This document shows, piece after piece, positions 1 to 10,789 of a stretch of 64,000 nt of DNA (the first letter of the stretch is position 1; each line of letters opens with the position of its first letter). The stretch spans positions 551,501 through 615,500 of the forward strand of contig WPIO01000112.1 in NCBI GenBank assembly GCA_009760855.2, in the 5' to 3' direction. Both the position numbers and the translations under genes were made by a program. The notes beneath the pieces were generated by a model. The model did no database searches. It had not been told where the DNA came from and saw only the letters and a list, made by a program, of their open reading frames with translations. Source of the stretch: Cristatella mucedo (taxonomy: Eukaryota > Bryozoa > Phylactolaemata > Cristatellidae).

Positions 1-37
<37 letters not shown>
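1..37. repeat. (TC)n microsatellite at the window edge
   Basis: An uninterrupted TC dinucleotide tract runs from the first base and is probably cut by the window edge. Similar long tracts occur at about 24.1, 26.9, 34.4 and 63.7 kb. Confidence 0.97.
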
Positions 38-40
<3 letters not shown>

Positions 41-124
41 GAGTTCCTATTGGCCTGGTGTGAAAACGTGTCGGAATTCATCGGCATTCATTTTGCTGTA
101 AAGGCAGGCAAAGCCTGTGCCCAT

Positions 125-565
125 CGAAAGTGTTACTTCCTCGGAGTTGCAGTTTAACCTACAGTTAGACGTGTGTAGTTGGTGCATAACTTTTCAGCCA
201 GGCCCTTCTATCGTGTACTTTGTAACTGCTCCTTTAGTCACTTCTCAGCGACCTACACTGGCTCTCCATCAAGCAGCACCTCACCGTCAAGGTTTAGGTA
301 CTCACCTGTAAGTCACATCGTTCTCTTGCTCCTGCCGAACTTCTCCTGTCTAAACTATTTCCCAATCAAGCTAGCCCTCGTGCTACCTGCTTTTCTGGCT
401 CAAGTCGTTCCGCTGTGCTTTACAACCAACCTCAAATCTTTTCGGCTGTTCCCAGGGCCCAGAACACACTGCCGACGGACGTGACGACAGCCCCTTACTT
501 GTTGACATTTAAAAAGAAGCGAAACCACATCTGCTCGTCTCAGAATTTGCTTTGTCCCTGTGAGT
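125..565 (+). mobile_element. Degenerate LINE C-terminal fragment (CR1/L2-like)
   Basis: Translation in shifting frames gives the post-RT region of a CR1/L2-like LINE: an 'LHWL.IKQ' block near 255, then 'TNLKSF' near 425 followed by a decayed version of the family ending. Better copies in this window read 'HWLPVKQRIDFKVLSLTFRS' and 'NLKSFGDRAFSSYAPKAWNS'. Stops and frame changes show it is dead. The family is assigned by comparison with the other copies here, and the edges are approximate. Confidence 0.6.
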
Positions 566-870
566 GGTACTTCTTTGCATGCTAAAATCAAGAATAATTA
601 AAATAGCAATTCTTTTGTATAGCACCCTAAGACAATCAAATCGCTATCCAAACACTTTAAAATTTCCTGCACAAGAAGCAATAACCAAGAGTTATATAAC
701 TAGTGAGGTATCTTGTTTAGACTAGCATACAAAAGCACACAAGTATAATGCTCAAACAAGAACACAAAAGCACACAAGTATCATGCTCAGACAAGAACGC
801 AAAAGCACACAAGAAGACAGTCGGGATCACTGGTTAGCATTGCCACTGCTTAGTAATGGGTACTGAATCT

Positions 871-1018
871 TAGGTGAGGCGTCAGTCCGTCACGACCTCT
901 GCACCGAAGTTGTGGGTTCCAATTCAGGGTCCTAATCTTCTATTGCCACTGCAAGCTGCGGTGATAGCCTTAAAGGCTCTTCTGCTGCTATATAAAAAGA
1001 AGCTGTTAAATCATCTTG
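871..1018 (+). mobile_element. tRNA-derived SINE, family B
   Basis: A B-box-like motif (gtgggttccaattc) at about 912 follows a tRNA-like head. The family-B body comes next: a GATCC-like segment, 'attgccactgcaag', a short hairpin (agccttaaaggct), then 'cttctgctgctatataaa'. The same order of blocks occurs at 6.7, 23.8 and 42.6 kb on + and at 4.4, 29.8, 48.3 and 50.1 kb on -. Confidence 0.7.
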
Positions 1019-1264
1019 TACTTATTTTATTTATTTGAATCTTGCACTGGTAAGGATGCAAAGCAAGCAAGATAACAAGAAAGGTTCGCTGGAGTGCAGT
1101 GAAAGCTAAGCAGAACAGCAGGTGTGTCTTCAGCTGACTTGCAATGATGCAAAGTCAATGCAGGTGGTTGAGAAGCCGGGAGCGACCTCCTCACGTTCCG
1201 GTCATATAAAATGAAGGCCCAATCACTAAAACAAGGAAATTGTGCACGTTAGAACTAATCAATC

Positions 1265-1375
1265 ATTTGCATGCTTCCTTTACAGCATATTTTATGTTGT
1301 CTAGAAAGGGATTTAGTTTTCTTGATGATATTTAATTGTTTTACTAATAATATTGTTATTATTATTGTGATTCCA
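1265..1375 (+). mobile_element. LINE-A 3' tail, degenerate
   Basis: Resembles the terminal block of LINE-A (gcttcctttacagca, then ctagaaagggattta, then ttcttgatgat) and ends in an ATT-rich stretch. Only the non-coding 3' end is present, as expected for 5'-truncated insertions. Confidence 0.5.
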
Positions 1376-1724
1376 TTTCCTGGTGCCTTAAGGCTGATGC
1401 TCACCTCGATCCTGCTTAATATGGTCGCAGATCGGTATTTTGAGTTGAGCAAGCCCCGAGCTACGTTGAGTTTGAATTCGCAACCTATAGCAGTTTCAAG
1501 TATATTGTTCACTGGAAGATGAACGAGCAAGAAGTCATGGAAATTCATTTGTATATTGAGAACAGACGTTGTATGTAGACTGTTATCACTAACATGCATC
1601 TAGTGCTTGCTGCTCCCGTTGTCTTTGTCGATACTTTTGTGATAGTTAATGTTGCACCATTCAGTTACGTTCAGGTAGCTCTTCAAATCTATGTAAGAGA
1701 ATTTGCTTGCTTGCTTAACTTAGC

Positions 1725-2531
1725 ATTCTGGTGTGGTCTGCCTACGTTCAGCTACGTAACGTTGCTAAAATTCGGGCTTTTTTAGATAAGGATATCACAT
1801 CCAAGTTGGTCCATGCATTTGTGACATCCCAGCTTGACTTCTGTAACTTACTACTTGTTGGCCTACCGTCACGTGCAATCAGGCAGTTACAGCTGGTGCA
1901 AAACTCTGCAGCTTGGCTTGTCTGTCGTGAGCGTCGCAGTTGCCACATCACACCACTTCTCGCCGACCTGCACTGGCTCCCATTCAAGCAACGGATCGAC
2001 TTCAAGGTTTTATCGCTCACTTTTAGGTCCCTTCATTCTTTGGCTGAAGCCTATCTGTCAGATATACTCCCCCATCAGGCTAAGCATCGTACAACCCGCT
2101 TTTCGGAATTCAACAGTCTACCAATACCTCGTACAAACCTCAAATCCTTTAGAGACCGTGCATTTAGTTCGTATGCTCCCAAAGCCTGGAACTCATTCGC
2201 GACCTGTGTTAGAACATCCCCTGACCTGACCACATTTAAAAAGATCTTAAAAACACACCTATTTAGGACAGCATTTAGTGGGTCCCCGTGATTCGTCCTT
2301 GATGTGCTTATGCGTGCTGACACTGTGCATGCTGCCACTAACCACATTTGCATGCTGACCCTGTGCATGTCACCCCTAACCATGTTATTCAAGTTGCTTG
2401 TTTATCAAGCATGATATTACTCACCATTCAATTGCATTTCCCTTTGCAGCAAATGTAAAGCACCTAGAGAGAGATTGAATTCTCTGAGGGCACTTTATCA
2501 AGTGTATTATTACTTTTATTATTTACTATTC
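1725..2531 (+). mobile_element. 5'-truncated CR1/L2-like LINE (LINE-A), C-terminal ORF end and 3' tail
   Basis: A 186-codon open stretch (1731-2291) encodes the region downstream of the reverse transcriptase palm in CR1/L2-type LINEs. It contains blocks 'SQLDFCNLLLVGLP', 'LQLVQNSAAWLVC', 'HITPLLADLHWLP', 'QRIDFKVLSLTFRSLHSL' and 'THLFRTAFSGSP', then a stop. The non-coding 3' region follows, with the terminal hairpin near 2457-2503 and an ATT-rich end. There is no RT catalytic core, so the copy cannot move itself. It is one of the better preserved C termini in the window. Confidence 0.88.
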
Positions 2532-2691
2532 CAGCCCAAAAGATAAATAGACCAAAAGTGGCTGGTGCTCCCCTGTCACCCGTAAATTCCCTACAACTTT
2601 CTGTTGGATGTGCCGACAGAGTGTTGTCGGTAGCATTCGAGATTCATCCTTATTTCGCCTTGCATTATCGTGCCTTCTCTGTCATTTACAG

Positions 2692-2839
2692 TTCCGGAAA
2701 CTCCTACCTAACCAAGCAGGAGATACCGTACGATACACTGTGGGACATGTGGCAGAACATCGTGGCCATGGTTGTCATGTCTGTGATTTTGCTCATCTTG
2801 ACCTACGTCCAGCTTCGCCGTGTCAACAAGCAGAAGTAG
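2692..2839 (+). CDS. Terminal coding exon of an ABCG (ABCG2-like) half-transporter
   Basis: A pyrimidine-rich run ending in tttacag at 2691 gives a good acceptor, and the open frame then runs to TAG at 2837-2839. The exon starts with the third base of a split codon. It encodes about 49 residues: a short extracellular piece (GNSYLTKQEIPYDTLWDMW), a membrane segment (about 20 residues from NIVAMVV) and a basic cytosolic tail ending VNKQK. From memory of the family, the pattern G..YL..Q.I....LW...VA followed by the last membrane helix matches the end of ABCG2-type transporters, which pair as dimers and use ATP to export lipids or xenobiotics at the plasma membrane. The nucleotide-binding domain and first five helices are not in the window; the next exon upstream must lie before base 1 or be unrecognised. 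The subfamily is an inference from one short exon. Confidence 0.72.
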
Positions 2840-4417
2840 AGTGTCGTCTGCTAGCGTCGTGCCAGCGACGGAGCCGGCGCATATCTGTCGGGCGCAGCTG
2901 TCACAAAGCGAATTGCATTTCCTTTGCACAAGCCCTGGGATGTGCCATGCGCACAGCCGCTTTGTAGGCACGAAGCAGTCGTGTCCGGAATGCCGCTTTG
3001 CACAGCCAGCTCTACGACACGCACTGCTCTTAAGCTGTACACCGCGTACCTTATGCCGTCTCCTGCAGCCGGCTTGGTTGCTTGGTGAGCCTACGTGGCC
3101 TTGGCATTCACTAGGACCCTTCGTGCACTCGTGCACATTGGCAGTGTTACTTCGCCCACCCTCTTGCAGGCTGCTGCTCCTGAAGCGCCAGCTTTTCCCC
3201 TTGCCCACCCACGTCGGGGGCGGGGCGGAATGAGTGTAGCCAGCTGCTCAGCCAGGTGTCTGGCGTTATTTATTCGCACTATTTGCTTTACTTCTTTGAG
3301 TGGACGACGCCCACAACCTTTTAACGCACTGCCTCGACTCTGGAGTCAAGCTCAACTGAGGAACCGTGCCGAAATTTTGCATGCCTAGACCAGATTTCGA
3401 CAGCCAAACCAGTTTATGCATTGATGGCATTCTTACTAGATTCCAACAGTTCTCGCTAGTCACGAATCCTCCAGCCTTGGCACTTAATTGCCGGCAATTG
3501 GTGTACAATTGAGCAGCTCGTTTGGCCTCTCGCCAATAGTAGAGCTATCGCAGCAAACCCAGTGTCTGTGCTTCAGCAGCTCCCGCCACGATTAGAATTG
3601 ACTTCAATATCCTTACTCGTTTGCTTCAGCCTTCGCTATTCGAAGCCTATGTTGTCGCACCGCCCGATTACTTCTCGACTCTCGGTCTGCTCACTTGCAC
3701 TACATTGAAATATTTCGGTGATGATTGAGCTTTTAAATTCGTGTGCACCGAAAACTTGGGACACTTCTTCCAGCTCCTCTCGTCGCCATCGGTGACTTCG
3801 AGTCGTCGTTCAAGTGTCGCCTCGAAACGCGGGGCGAGACCCTGGTCAGCGAAGGCTGTGTGCCAGCATGCTTGCCTTTTCTCGTTCCGGTGTCGCTTTG
3901 CATGCATACCCGGGCAGTTTCCCTGAATTTCTTCTCGTGTGCTCTTGCATTGCATGCTAGTCTAACCATGTAACCGGTGTGCTTTTTCATACTTGTCTAA
4001 GTATTTCGCCGTGCATGAGAGCAAGTTTTAAAGCGCTCGGTTAGAGATTTGGTTCTCTTTCCGTGCGATGCAAAAGAATTATCAATTGCGTTATATTTTT
4101 ATCTCAATAAGGATACTTTTTAAACAGCTGCTCGCGCTATAAATCTACATATATAATGCCATTACATTTGCAAGATGTCTGAATTTATTTTATATATAGA
4201 ATATATATGTACCTATTATAAAAACATATATATCTACAGGTACGTTTGGGTAAGAGCTGTTTTGTTTAACCAGGTCCTAATAGAAAAAAGAACTAGTAAA
4301 GAACCTGCAGCCACATCACTATGTTGTGCGATGCAGACCCTCTGCTTTCGCATTGCACTCGAACGCCCAACGTCTCGGAACCGTGACACGCCGAGTCCCC
4401 AAAATCCACGGAAAAGA
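2840..4417 (+). other. 3' flank of the ABCG exon, no recognised gene
   Basis: The stretch after the ABCG stop probably starts with its 3' UTR. I found no convincing AATAAA close to the stop, so the transcript end is unknown. The short ORFs overlap each other in several frames and resemble no family I recognise. From about 4080 the sequence becomes AT-rich. Confidence 0.4.
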
Positions 4418-4575
4418 CGTTAGCTGATTCAACAGCCTTATTTATATGGCAGTAAAGGAGCCTTAACTGCTGTCACAATCGCTCGCAGTGAGCAATGAAG
4501 GATCGCACGCTGCAGGACTCGAACCCACGACCTGGATAACGAAGGACGAGCAACTTACCCGTGGGCTCAATATGG
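4418..4575 (-). mobile_element. tRNA-derived SINE, family B (reverse)
   Basis: Read on +, this begins with the complement of the SINE-B tail (gctgattcaacagcc, ggagccttaactgctgtca) and continues to the complement of the B box (ggactcgaacccacgacc, near 4515). Same block order as the other minus copies. Confidence 0.75.
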
Positions 4576-5169
4576 CACCAAAATAAATAAACCGTCCCAT
4601 AGGCTACGTCCGTTCGTGTAGCTGTGAACCCGTCCAGCCGTTTCGCGGCACAGAGTTCGTAGGCTGTGAGCTTGCCAGGGCTATGAAAGATCGGCTGGTT
4701 CGTGCTAGTGAAGAAGCAATAGCAGCTGATCCGATTTTTGTTTATGTAGCGGTGAATGTGCCTTAGCATCAACAGAGGATTGTACGACCATTGAGGATCG
4801 AGCGTAAGACGTAAGTCAGCCTGAGATGGACGTCGGTGCATTCCTCCTGGGCTGAGAACCAGGGTCAAAGTAAGGGGAAGATTATAGCTCATTGAAGAGA
4901 CTTGTTTTTAAATGGGATGTAGCCGGAGAAGAGAGTTACTGGTGTCTTCTCACTCGCATACGCCGATAGAGAATTTCATGGTGCAAAATACCTACACACT
5001 ACATGGATCCTGTGACCGCCTCACTTCTGGAGTCCGACCTTCTTATTTGTCAGTTATTGCTTTGAATTTTGTGGAGAAGGTCTAAGGGAAGACACTGCTT
5101 ACTCGAAAAGCCATTAAGGTGAAGCGCTTTCTGTCACTTTTGCTGGCAATCTGAGCAGCAGAAGCAGAT

Positions 5170-5625
5170 GGATTCTTCTGAGTCTGCTGCTCTAGACAGA
5201 CTCTTTGCAGTAGCGATGAAGTTCAAAAATGCCGTAATTTAGGCGTCGGATTCGACAACTGCCTACATTTTAAAAGCTTCATTCAGAAGACAGATTCTAC
5301 AGTTAGCCATCACGTCCGATCCCTATTCAAGATTAGTAGCTGTCTTCTACGGTGGCCCGCAAAAAATTTAAATAGCTCTTTAGTTTTGTCTTGGCTTGAT
5401 TATTGACATTCCCTTTAGGCTGGGCTACCGAAAAAAGCAGTAGGCCACTGCAGATGGCTGTGAATATGGCTACAAGGCTAGTTTGCAAATCACAGAGGTT
5501 TGACCAGTTGTCTCCTTTGCTAAAAGTGTTAGAATGGCTGCCGGATGATCAACGGATACAGATTAGAGTAGACTAGACTCTTCTGTCGCTATACAAAAAG
5601 AGGCTGCTTAATCAGCTAGGATTTT
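5170..5625 (+). mobile_element. Decayed LINE-B C-terminal fragment
   Basis: Frames interrupted by many stops match the LINE-B region seen at 58.0-58.9 kb on the opposite strand: a segment like 'LKASFRRQ' near 5270 (compare the 'FKSFIQKT' block there), then 'AGLPKK'-like and 'LPDDQRIQIR'-like blocks near 5420-5570. Edges are approximate. Confidence 0.55.
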
Positions 5626-5701
5626 GTTGTTGTGTGCATACACTGCACGGCACTACGCTCGTCAACCTTCCGAGTGGCGAGCCGAAGTCACCCCCACAAA
5701 T

Positions 5702-5835
5702 TGGTGACCCTGACGATGGATTCGAACATACAAATCTTGCCCGACCGAAAACAACTCGACGCGAATAAGCAACTCAGCAACCGAATACCAGCAACTCGAC
5801 TACAAAACTCGGCGACGAACCGACCGCAACCATAG
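5702..5835 (+). mobile_element. Primer-binding-site-like motif and start of a gag-like ORF of an LTR element
   Basis: TGGTGACCCTGACG at 5702-5715 is close to the tRNA primer-binding motif common in Ty3/gypsy-type elements, where it lies just after the 5' LTR. An ATG follows at once (5716) and the frame stays open to 5835. No paired LTR was found, and the downstream frame decays, so this is at best the left part of a dead element. The protein resembles no gag I can name. Confidence 0.4.
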
Positions 5836-6699
5836 TACGGCCTCACTACTGCGCCGCCACTCGGCGCTCGTCGGCGACGCTCCCTTCCACACACATGTGT
5901 GCAGTCGGCCACGTCTCAAAGCCGCCGCCGACCAGACGCTGTTCAGCTCCGACTACGCCGCCACTGTTGCTGGTTCAAGACGCATGCCCCAACGTAGGTG
6001 CTGCAAGGCTACTACGCCGCCGCCTACGGCTGCCGATCGCTGTGCCTCGAACGACACCTCAGCCGCGCTCGGCTTCAAGATAGCCTCGACCGTTAGCTTG
6101 ACGCTCTTGTTCGTGAATACTTCGCCACGTTTTTTCCGTTGCTCGTCTCTCGCCGCGCGGGCGCGCTGCGTACCACCTCACTAGGCGCTGCGGTCGGACA
6201 GTATCAGCTAACTAAGCTGGATTTAATTGCAACGGGTCGGCTGTGGTCGCCTTACGCGCTAGTCCCGTTGCGAGGGCACTTTCCGCTTGTCCACCGGCCT
6301 GCGTGGACGCTATCCCCCCTCTCTCTCTCTCCCTCTCACTCTCTTTCTCTTCTCTCCGCGCGTTTCGGAGCGGCTTCCAAGACGTCCTCTACATCCGTAT
6401 GTACGCTCGCACGCTTGCGTTGCCTGCGTACGATACAATACAGTCGTCGTCAGCACAACAACTGGAGTTTGTGAGAGCAGCGCTCATCTTCGTCACGCCA
6501 CCATCTGCGCGCGGGCCCCTACATTCGGACTTTTCGAGATGGCATGCGTGACTTTTCCTGGAAGGCGCAGCTGCTTAGGACTGGCCAGGCTTAGATGAGC
6601 ACTCGAATTCAGCGAGAGCTCCAACGTGCCGATGCCCTTTCGGACTTTAACCGACGGCATGGGCCCACGTGGACGTCGACAATCTGATCCCCACCTCCG
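5836..6699. other. GC-rich stretch with no recognised gene
   Basis: This GC-rich, CpG-rich sequence holds several short overlapping ORFs, Pro/Arg/Ala-rich in some frames, and a short CT-rich run near 6320-6350. It could be the decayed continuation of the gag-like region to its left, but no conserved motif supports that. Confidence 0.35.
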
Positions 6700-6855
6700 G
6701 TCTTGGCCTAGGGGTATGGCACTGGCACTCCACGACTTAGGTCGAGGTCTTGAGTCCTGACCAGGGCTATCCCCACATTTTCCATTGCAAGCGGCAGTGA
6801 CAGCCGTCAAGGCTCTTCCGGTGCCATATAAATGAGGCTGGCAAACCATCAGCCT
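6700..6855 (+). mobile_element. tRNA-derived SINE, family B, degenerate
   Basis: Shows the SINE-B body: a weak B box (cttgagtcctga), 'ccattgcaagcggcagtga', the hairpin (cagccgtcaaggctc) and the end 'ttccggtgccatataaatg'. The tRNA-like head is poorly kept. Confidence 0.65.
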
Positions 6856-7786
6856 TGAACTTTACTTTGCACTGCGACGGGCTTTCGCGAGAGCTTCGGC
6901 TTGCACTAAACCCCTCGGCAACCAACCACGCCCCGGGCGGCCGCAGCTGGATGCACGACAGCTTGACTGTCATGGCAGGTCGTCGAGTTTTGTGGCGCTT
7001 ACGTTGTGAGCTGCCCACTGTGAGTCCGACCGGCGTCAGCTACGCCAGGATTTGGCGAAATTCTTTGCCTCTCGACGTTATTCGTTTTGCTGCTATTAAT
7101 AAAGAAACCTCGCTCACTCGCTGAGCTCTCTCTTAACCTCTGCTTCTCATTCGCCAGCAGCTTTCCGATGTTGCAGGTTCATGCTTCGCGAGTTCGCCCT
7201 CAGCCACCATGGATTTTTTCAGTGGCATCTATCACAGGCGTTGGCAGGATTAAGCCAGGGAGCTGGGGGCCAGTCTTAGCTCACTATAGAATTAACCGAT
7301 CGTGAGAAGGTTAAGGGGCTTGTGCGGGGTGGGGATAGGCCTAGCTGCCTGGCACGCTCCGGTCATGTGTGTCGGTTTATTGGGGCTCGACAGAGGGTCA
7401 CCGCTTGCTCACTCCCAATAACCATGGGCGCGGGCACCTGTTCCAGCCGCGAGACATTGAGGCGTGGTCCTAGCACGTGGCGTCGGTGCAGTGACCGGAG
7501 CTTGCCGAACTGGCCGCACTGGGTGTAGCGGAGTGACGTAGTGCTAGGTGGAGAGCTAGCGATGAGAGGCGCCAAAAGCCCTGCCCACCCACCGCTTCTC
7601 TAGGGACGCTGACGGACGGTGCAAGAAGGAAGCCGTATATCTGGCTGCAGCAAGTTCAGGACGCATGCATTGAACGGGTAAGGAGCTGCCATGCAAGTCA
7701 AGCGAATCCAAGGTGGCCCGGCTACTTCTCGCAGATTAGGTGCGCATCGGAACGCCGTCCAACCTTCAGCTGCCGCACTTCGCACT
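6856..7786. other. Unassigned intergenic sequence
   Basis: Moderately GC-rich sequence with only short overlapping ORFs in all frames. I recognise no domain, repeat family or splice-bounded exon. Confidence 0.4.
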
Positions 7787-7942
7787 TTGGTTTAGCCCAG
7801 TGATTAAGTTACCGCCTTGAACCGAGGTCAAGGTGAATGTATTTGATGACCGAGGTCGTGTACTGGAGCCCCGCAGCATACGTGAAGCGCCTGAATGGAG
7901 ATTCGGTTCTCTTAGGGCGCTATACAAATCAATTATTATTCT
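7787..7942 (+). mobile_element. tRNA-derived SINE, family A
   Basis: A tRNA-like head with an A-box-like 'tggtttagcccagtgattaag' (from 7788) and a B-box-like region near 7853-7872 (gaggtcgtgtactggagcc) is followed by the SINE-A tail: gtgaagcgcctgaatggaga, then ttctcttagggcgctatac, ending in an AATTATTATT run. The tail forms the same stem-loop as the LINE-A 3' end. Confidence 0.8.
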
Positions 7943-8194
7943 CTGTTAATCTGCTTCGAACCGGTTATATCTTCTCAGCCTTCATTTGAATATCCCAACG
8001 GCTTCTCAGAGACTTCCGCTCAGGTTTCCCCTCGAGCACCGCATCGGCTGCTGGGTTCCGTCAAGTTCACTTTTAGCTCCTTTCATTTGTGACAGGACAT
8101 CGGCACACCGTGGGGTCAAGGCAGGAGTGAGACTGTGACTGCTGTGTGACTAAAGGCGCGCTATTTTTATACTATCACGTCTTATTACTGCTGG

Positions 8195-8600
8195 CGGCAG
8201 TGACGGACTCCGAAGGTTTAGCGCATGTCGGAAAGTTTTCTGTCCTCGAGGGAACAGATGAAATTCGAGAATACCTAGAGGATTTTGAGCGGTACCTCGC
8301 AGCTGGTGACTGGTAAAAATACCTTAAGGATTTTGAGCGGTACCTCGCAGCTGGTGACTGGTAAAAATACCTTGAGGATTTTGAGCGGTACCTCGCAGCT
8401 GGTGACTGGTAAAAATACCTAGAGGATTTTGAGCGGTACCTCGCAGCTAGTGACTGGTAAAGCGAGAGGGCCGCGACCATCTTGGCTGTGCGTCTGGATA
8501 TTGACGGTAGGGCGTATATTTTTTGTCAGCAGCTGTCGCATACGAACCCACGAGGACACAATAACGAATGTTCCCGACGCTTTCTTTTTCCAGTAAGAAA
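8195..8600 (+). pseudogene. Gag-like fragment of an LTR retroelement, disrupted by tandem repeats
   Basis: The + strand shows a short acidic/aromatic block (EYLEDFERYLAAGDW) of the kind found in the central helical part of retrotransposon gag proteins. It is followed further on by an 'ILAVRLDIDGRAYIF'-like stretch that fits the same domain. The first block is repeated four times by a 48-bp tandem expansion, and each copy ends in a TAA. The pieces come from a Ty3/gypsy-like gag by general resemblance only. The reading frame is clearly broken. Confidence 0.45.
8273..8460 (+). repeat. 48-bp tandem repeat, four copies
   Basis: The word gattttgagcggtacctcg recurs at 8281, 8329, 8377 and 8425, an exact period of 48 bases. 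Units differ at only a few positions (ttaag, ttgag or tagag before the word; agctgg or agctag near the end). The high identity points to recent expansion. Confidence 0.97.
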
Positions 8601-8649
8601 ATAACTCCGTTACACTCCGTCTGCGTCGAGAGCGGGCTGCGACCAAGCA

Positions 8650-10050
8650 CGGCGAGTCGGTCCGCAGTTATTTATCGGGCCCGGGCAGGGGCTTCGACCA
8701 CGCCTTTCCAGCTCCACCCAATCCGTGCACTCTAATGGCCGATGCAGACGAAACTGCTAAGCTGACATACGTGGAGGCGGTAGGTGGCCACGACTGGTTT
8801 TTGTGCGCACCGTGAGTCCGTACTGACATCTCAATTTGTTAATAGGCTGGAGCCTATACACGGCGGCAGGCGTTGATCTGTGACGACGGCATCGCGCGAG
8901 GTTATCGCTCAACGACTCCGTAGTGGCTCAGCTGGAAGAAGCACTTGGTCGCCTACTAGCTGCGCCACTGTGCCCATGATGCAACACTCGGCAATGCCTT
9001 TTAGCCCGTCTAAAGCAGCGTTTGCACGGCAGACTTTACCGCAGATTTTAGACAGATTTCGTAAAAATTTGAACTACTACATCATCATACATCCCAACAT
9101 TTGGGGCAAGGGAGGCGCCAAATCTGCAGACTCATCAGAAGGAGAGTCTGTCTCAACATTTTTTACTCCCCGTCGGTCCAGCTGACCAATCAAAACCCTG
9201 GGGCTCATCAAATGCACCCCACGGCCACAATAAAAATGGCTGACGTACGTAGGCTCGCGTAGGCGGTCAGAGCAAGTCCTTGAATATGAGATGCAAACAC
9301 ATTGTAACCAATACTTCAGCCTTTTCTACATACAATACCCCGTGCGTCTATTTATTTGCCCAACAAACCCGTAACGGCGCACATTACTAAGCATTATATA
9401 AACGCACATCCGTAACGGCGAACGTTACTCGGTACTGCTCCCTTTCCAGAGAAAGCTTATTTAAAATGCTTCGCTTCCTTTTATTTATATTCTTCCCGCA
9501 CTACTCTACAATGGTGACTGCAGCAGAAGACTCAAATTCTGCCAGTGTTGGCTTGACGTCTTTTCGGGGAAACCCCCTTTCATACAAACCTCCCGGATTA
9601 GAGCACGAGCTGTGGGAAAATTAAGTCGGCCATCAAATCTGTCGTGGGCGGGACTAAATCTGCCGACTATACGTCATAACTAGGATGAAAGTCGTGGTCT
9701 GTCAGGAGGGATGTCTGCCGTGTAAAGGCAGCTTAAGGAGTGACTTCACGCGAAACTGCGTTGGCTGGTGGTAAGGTGCGAAAGACTGCTAGCCCCAAGC
9801 GCGCGTCAGCAAATGGCAGAGGGTGGGAGAGGAAGCGATATCCTATGGGGTCTCGTACGCTTTGCAATGTATGCTTGTCGCCCTTCCCCGTTTTTTTGGT
9901 AATGCATGCCTATCGGAGCTGCGGTTGAAGTCCTACAGGACACAGGATCCGAAGAACGCCTTTTGGCAGTTGACCGTCTGCTCACCGGAAGGAATCTGAA
10001 GCCGAATCTGAATCTGAAGCTTCGCTGGTCGTAAGCTCGAGCGCAGCCTA
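8650..10050. other. Unassigned sequence, possibly LTR-element derived
   Basis: This contains a 101-codon open frame starting at 8880 (not recognised) and two near-identical words (cgtaacggcgcacattact at 9371, cgtaacggcgaacgttact at 9411). A DTGS tetrapeptide, the signature of retroviral-type aspartic proteases, is readable at 9939-9950 in a short open stretch. Its place between the gag-like piece and the RT remains fits an LTR-element order, but a four-residue motif is weak evidence. Confidence 0.3.
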
Positions 10051-10789
10051 TCAGTGGTGACCCCGGCGGCTATGCCCGCGGTTAAACCGTGGTCAGAGAC
10101 AGAGTCAGTCAGCTAGAGACCACTGTCAAGGACTGGCGCTTTTTAGTCGTAAAAAGTATGATGACCCCACTCGTCTTGATGCAGACTTCCTTAAAACACT
10201 TCCTGAGTAAGGAATAGCTGACGGTACATTCTGCATCAGTATGAATGATGCTCAGCATACTTCCAGTTTAATTGGCTAAGGCCCCGGTTCAAGCTAGGCG
10301 TGACATTTAGGCTGCATCTATTAATGATGTGCAAACCGTACTTATCACAATGACAACAGTTCTAAAAAGGCAGGAGCCAAGCGGCGATACAATTGCAGTG
10401 CAGCCCTGGGGCACGCCAATAAGTCTTGTCTGAACGATATAATCCGCCCGATAGTTTACTTTTAAGAGAAAAATGCTGACGATCCCAGGAAGTAAAGGGA
10501 TATTGTGGGTGAGAACAGTGTGAACCTCACGGATGAGAAATGACGTCAATCAGTCGATCAGCGTGTCCACAGGTCGATTGGACGTTTTGAATCGGTTTCC
10601 GAACTATTGAGCTCAGACGGCGACGACAACGACGAGGAAAGCCTGCAAAGCTGGGCGTGGAAATTGGTCAGTGAATTAGAGGCAGCGGCTGACCAGTTTT
10701 CTTATGAACAACGCCAAGTATTCTCCCAAAGCTCGAGGGATTTCACGGGTAAAATAATAGACAGCGAGAAATTCATCTGAGGCCACAAG

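Noticed and set aside
1594-1785. Hydrophobic 63-codon ORF near the ABCG exon as an upstream ABCG exon
   Set aside because: No ABCG-specific residues, no good acceptor, and it overlaps the beginning of a LINE-A copy.
4473-4892. 139-codon minus-strand ORF
   Set aside because: Its start-distal half lies in a reversed SINE-B copy (B box region) and the rest has no recognisable domain.
9939-9950. DTGS aspartic protease motif
   Set aside because: Only four residues match. It lies upstream of a better primer-binding-like site at 10055, and no second protease block was seen. It is mentioned in the feature but not called a protease.
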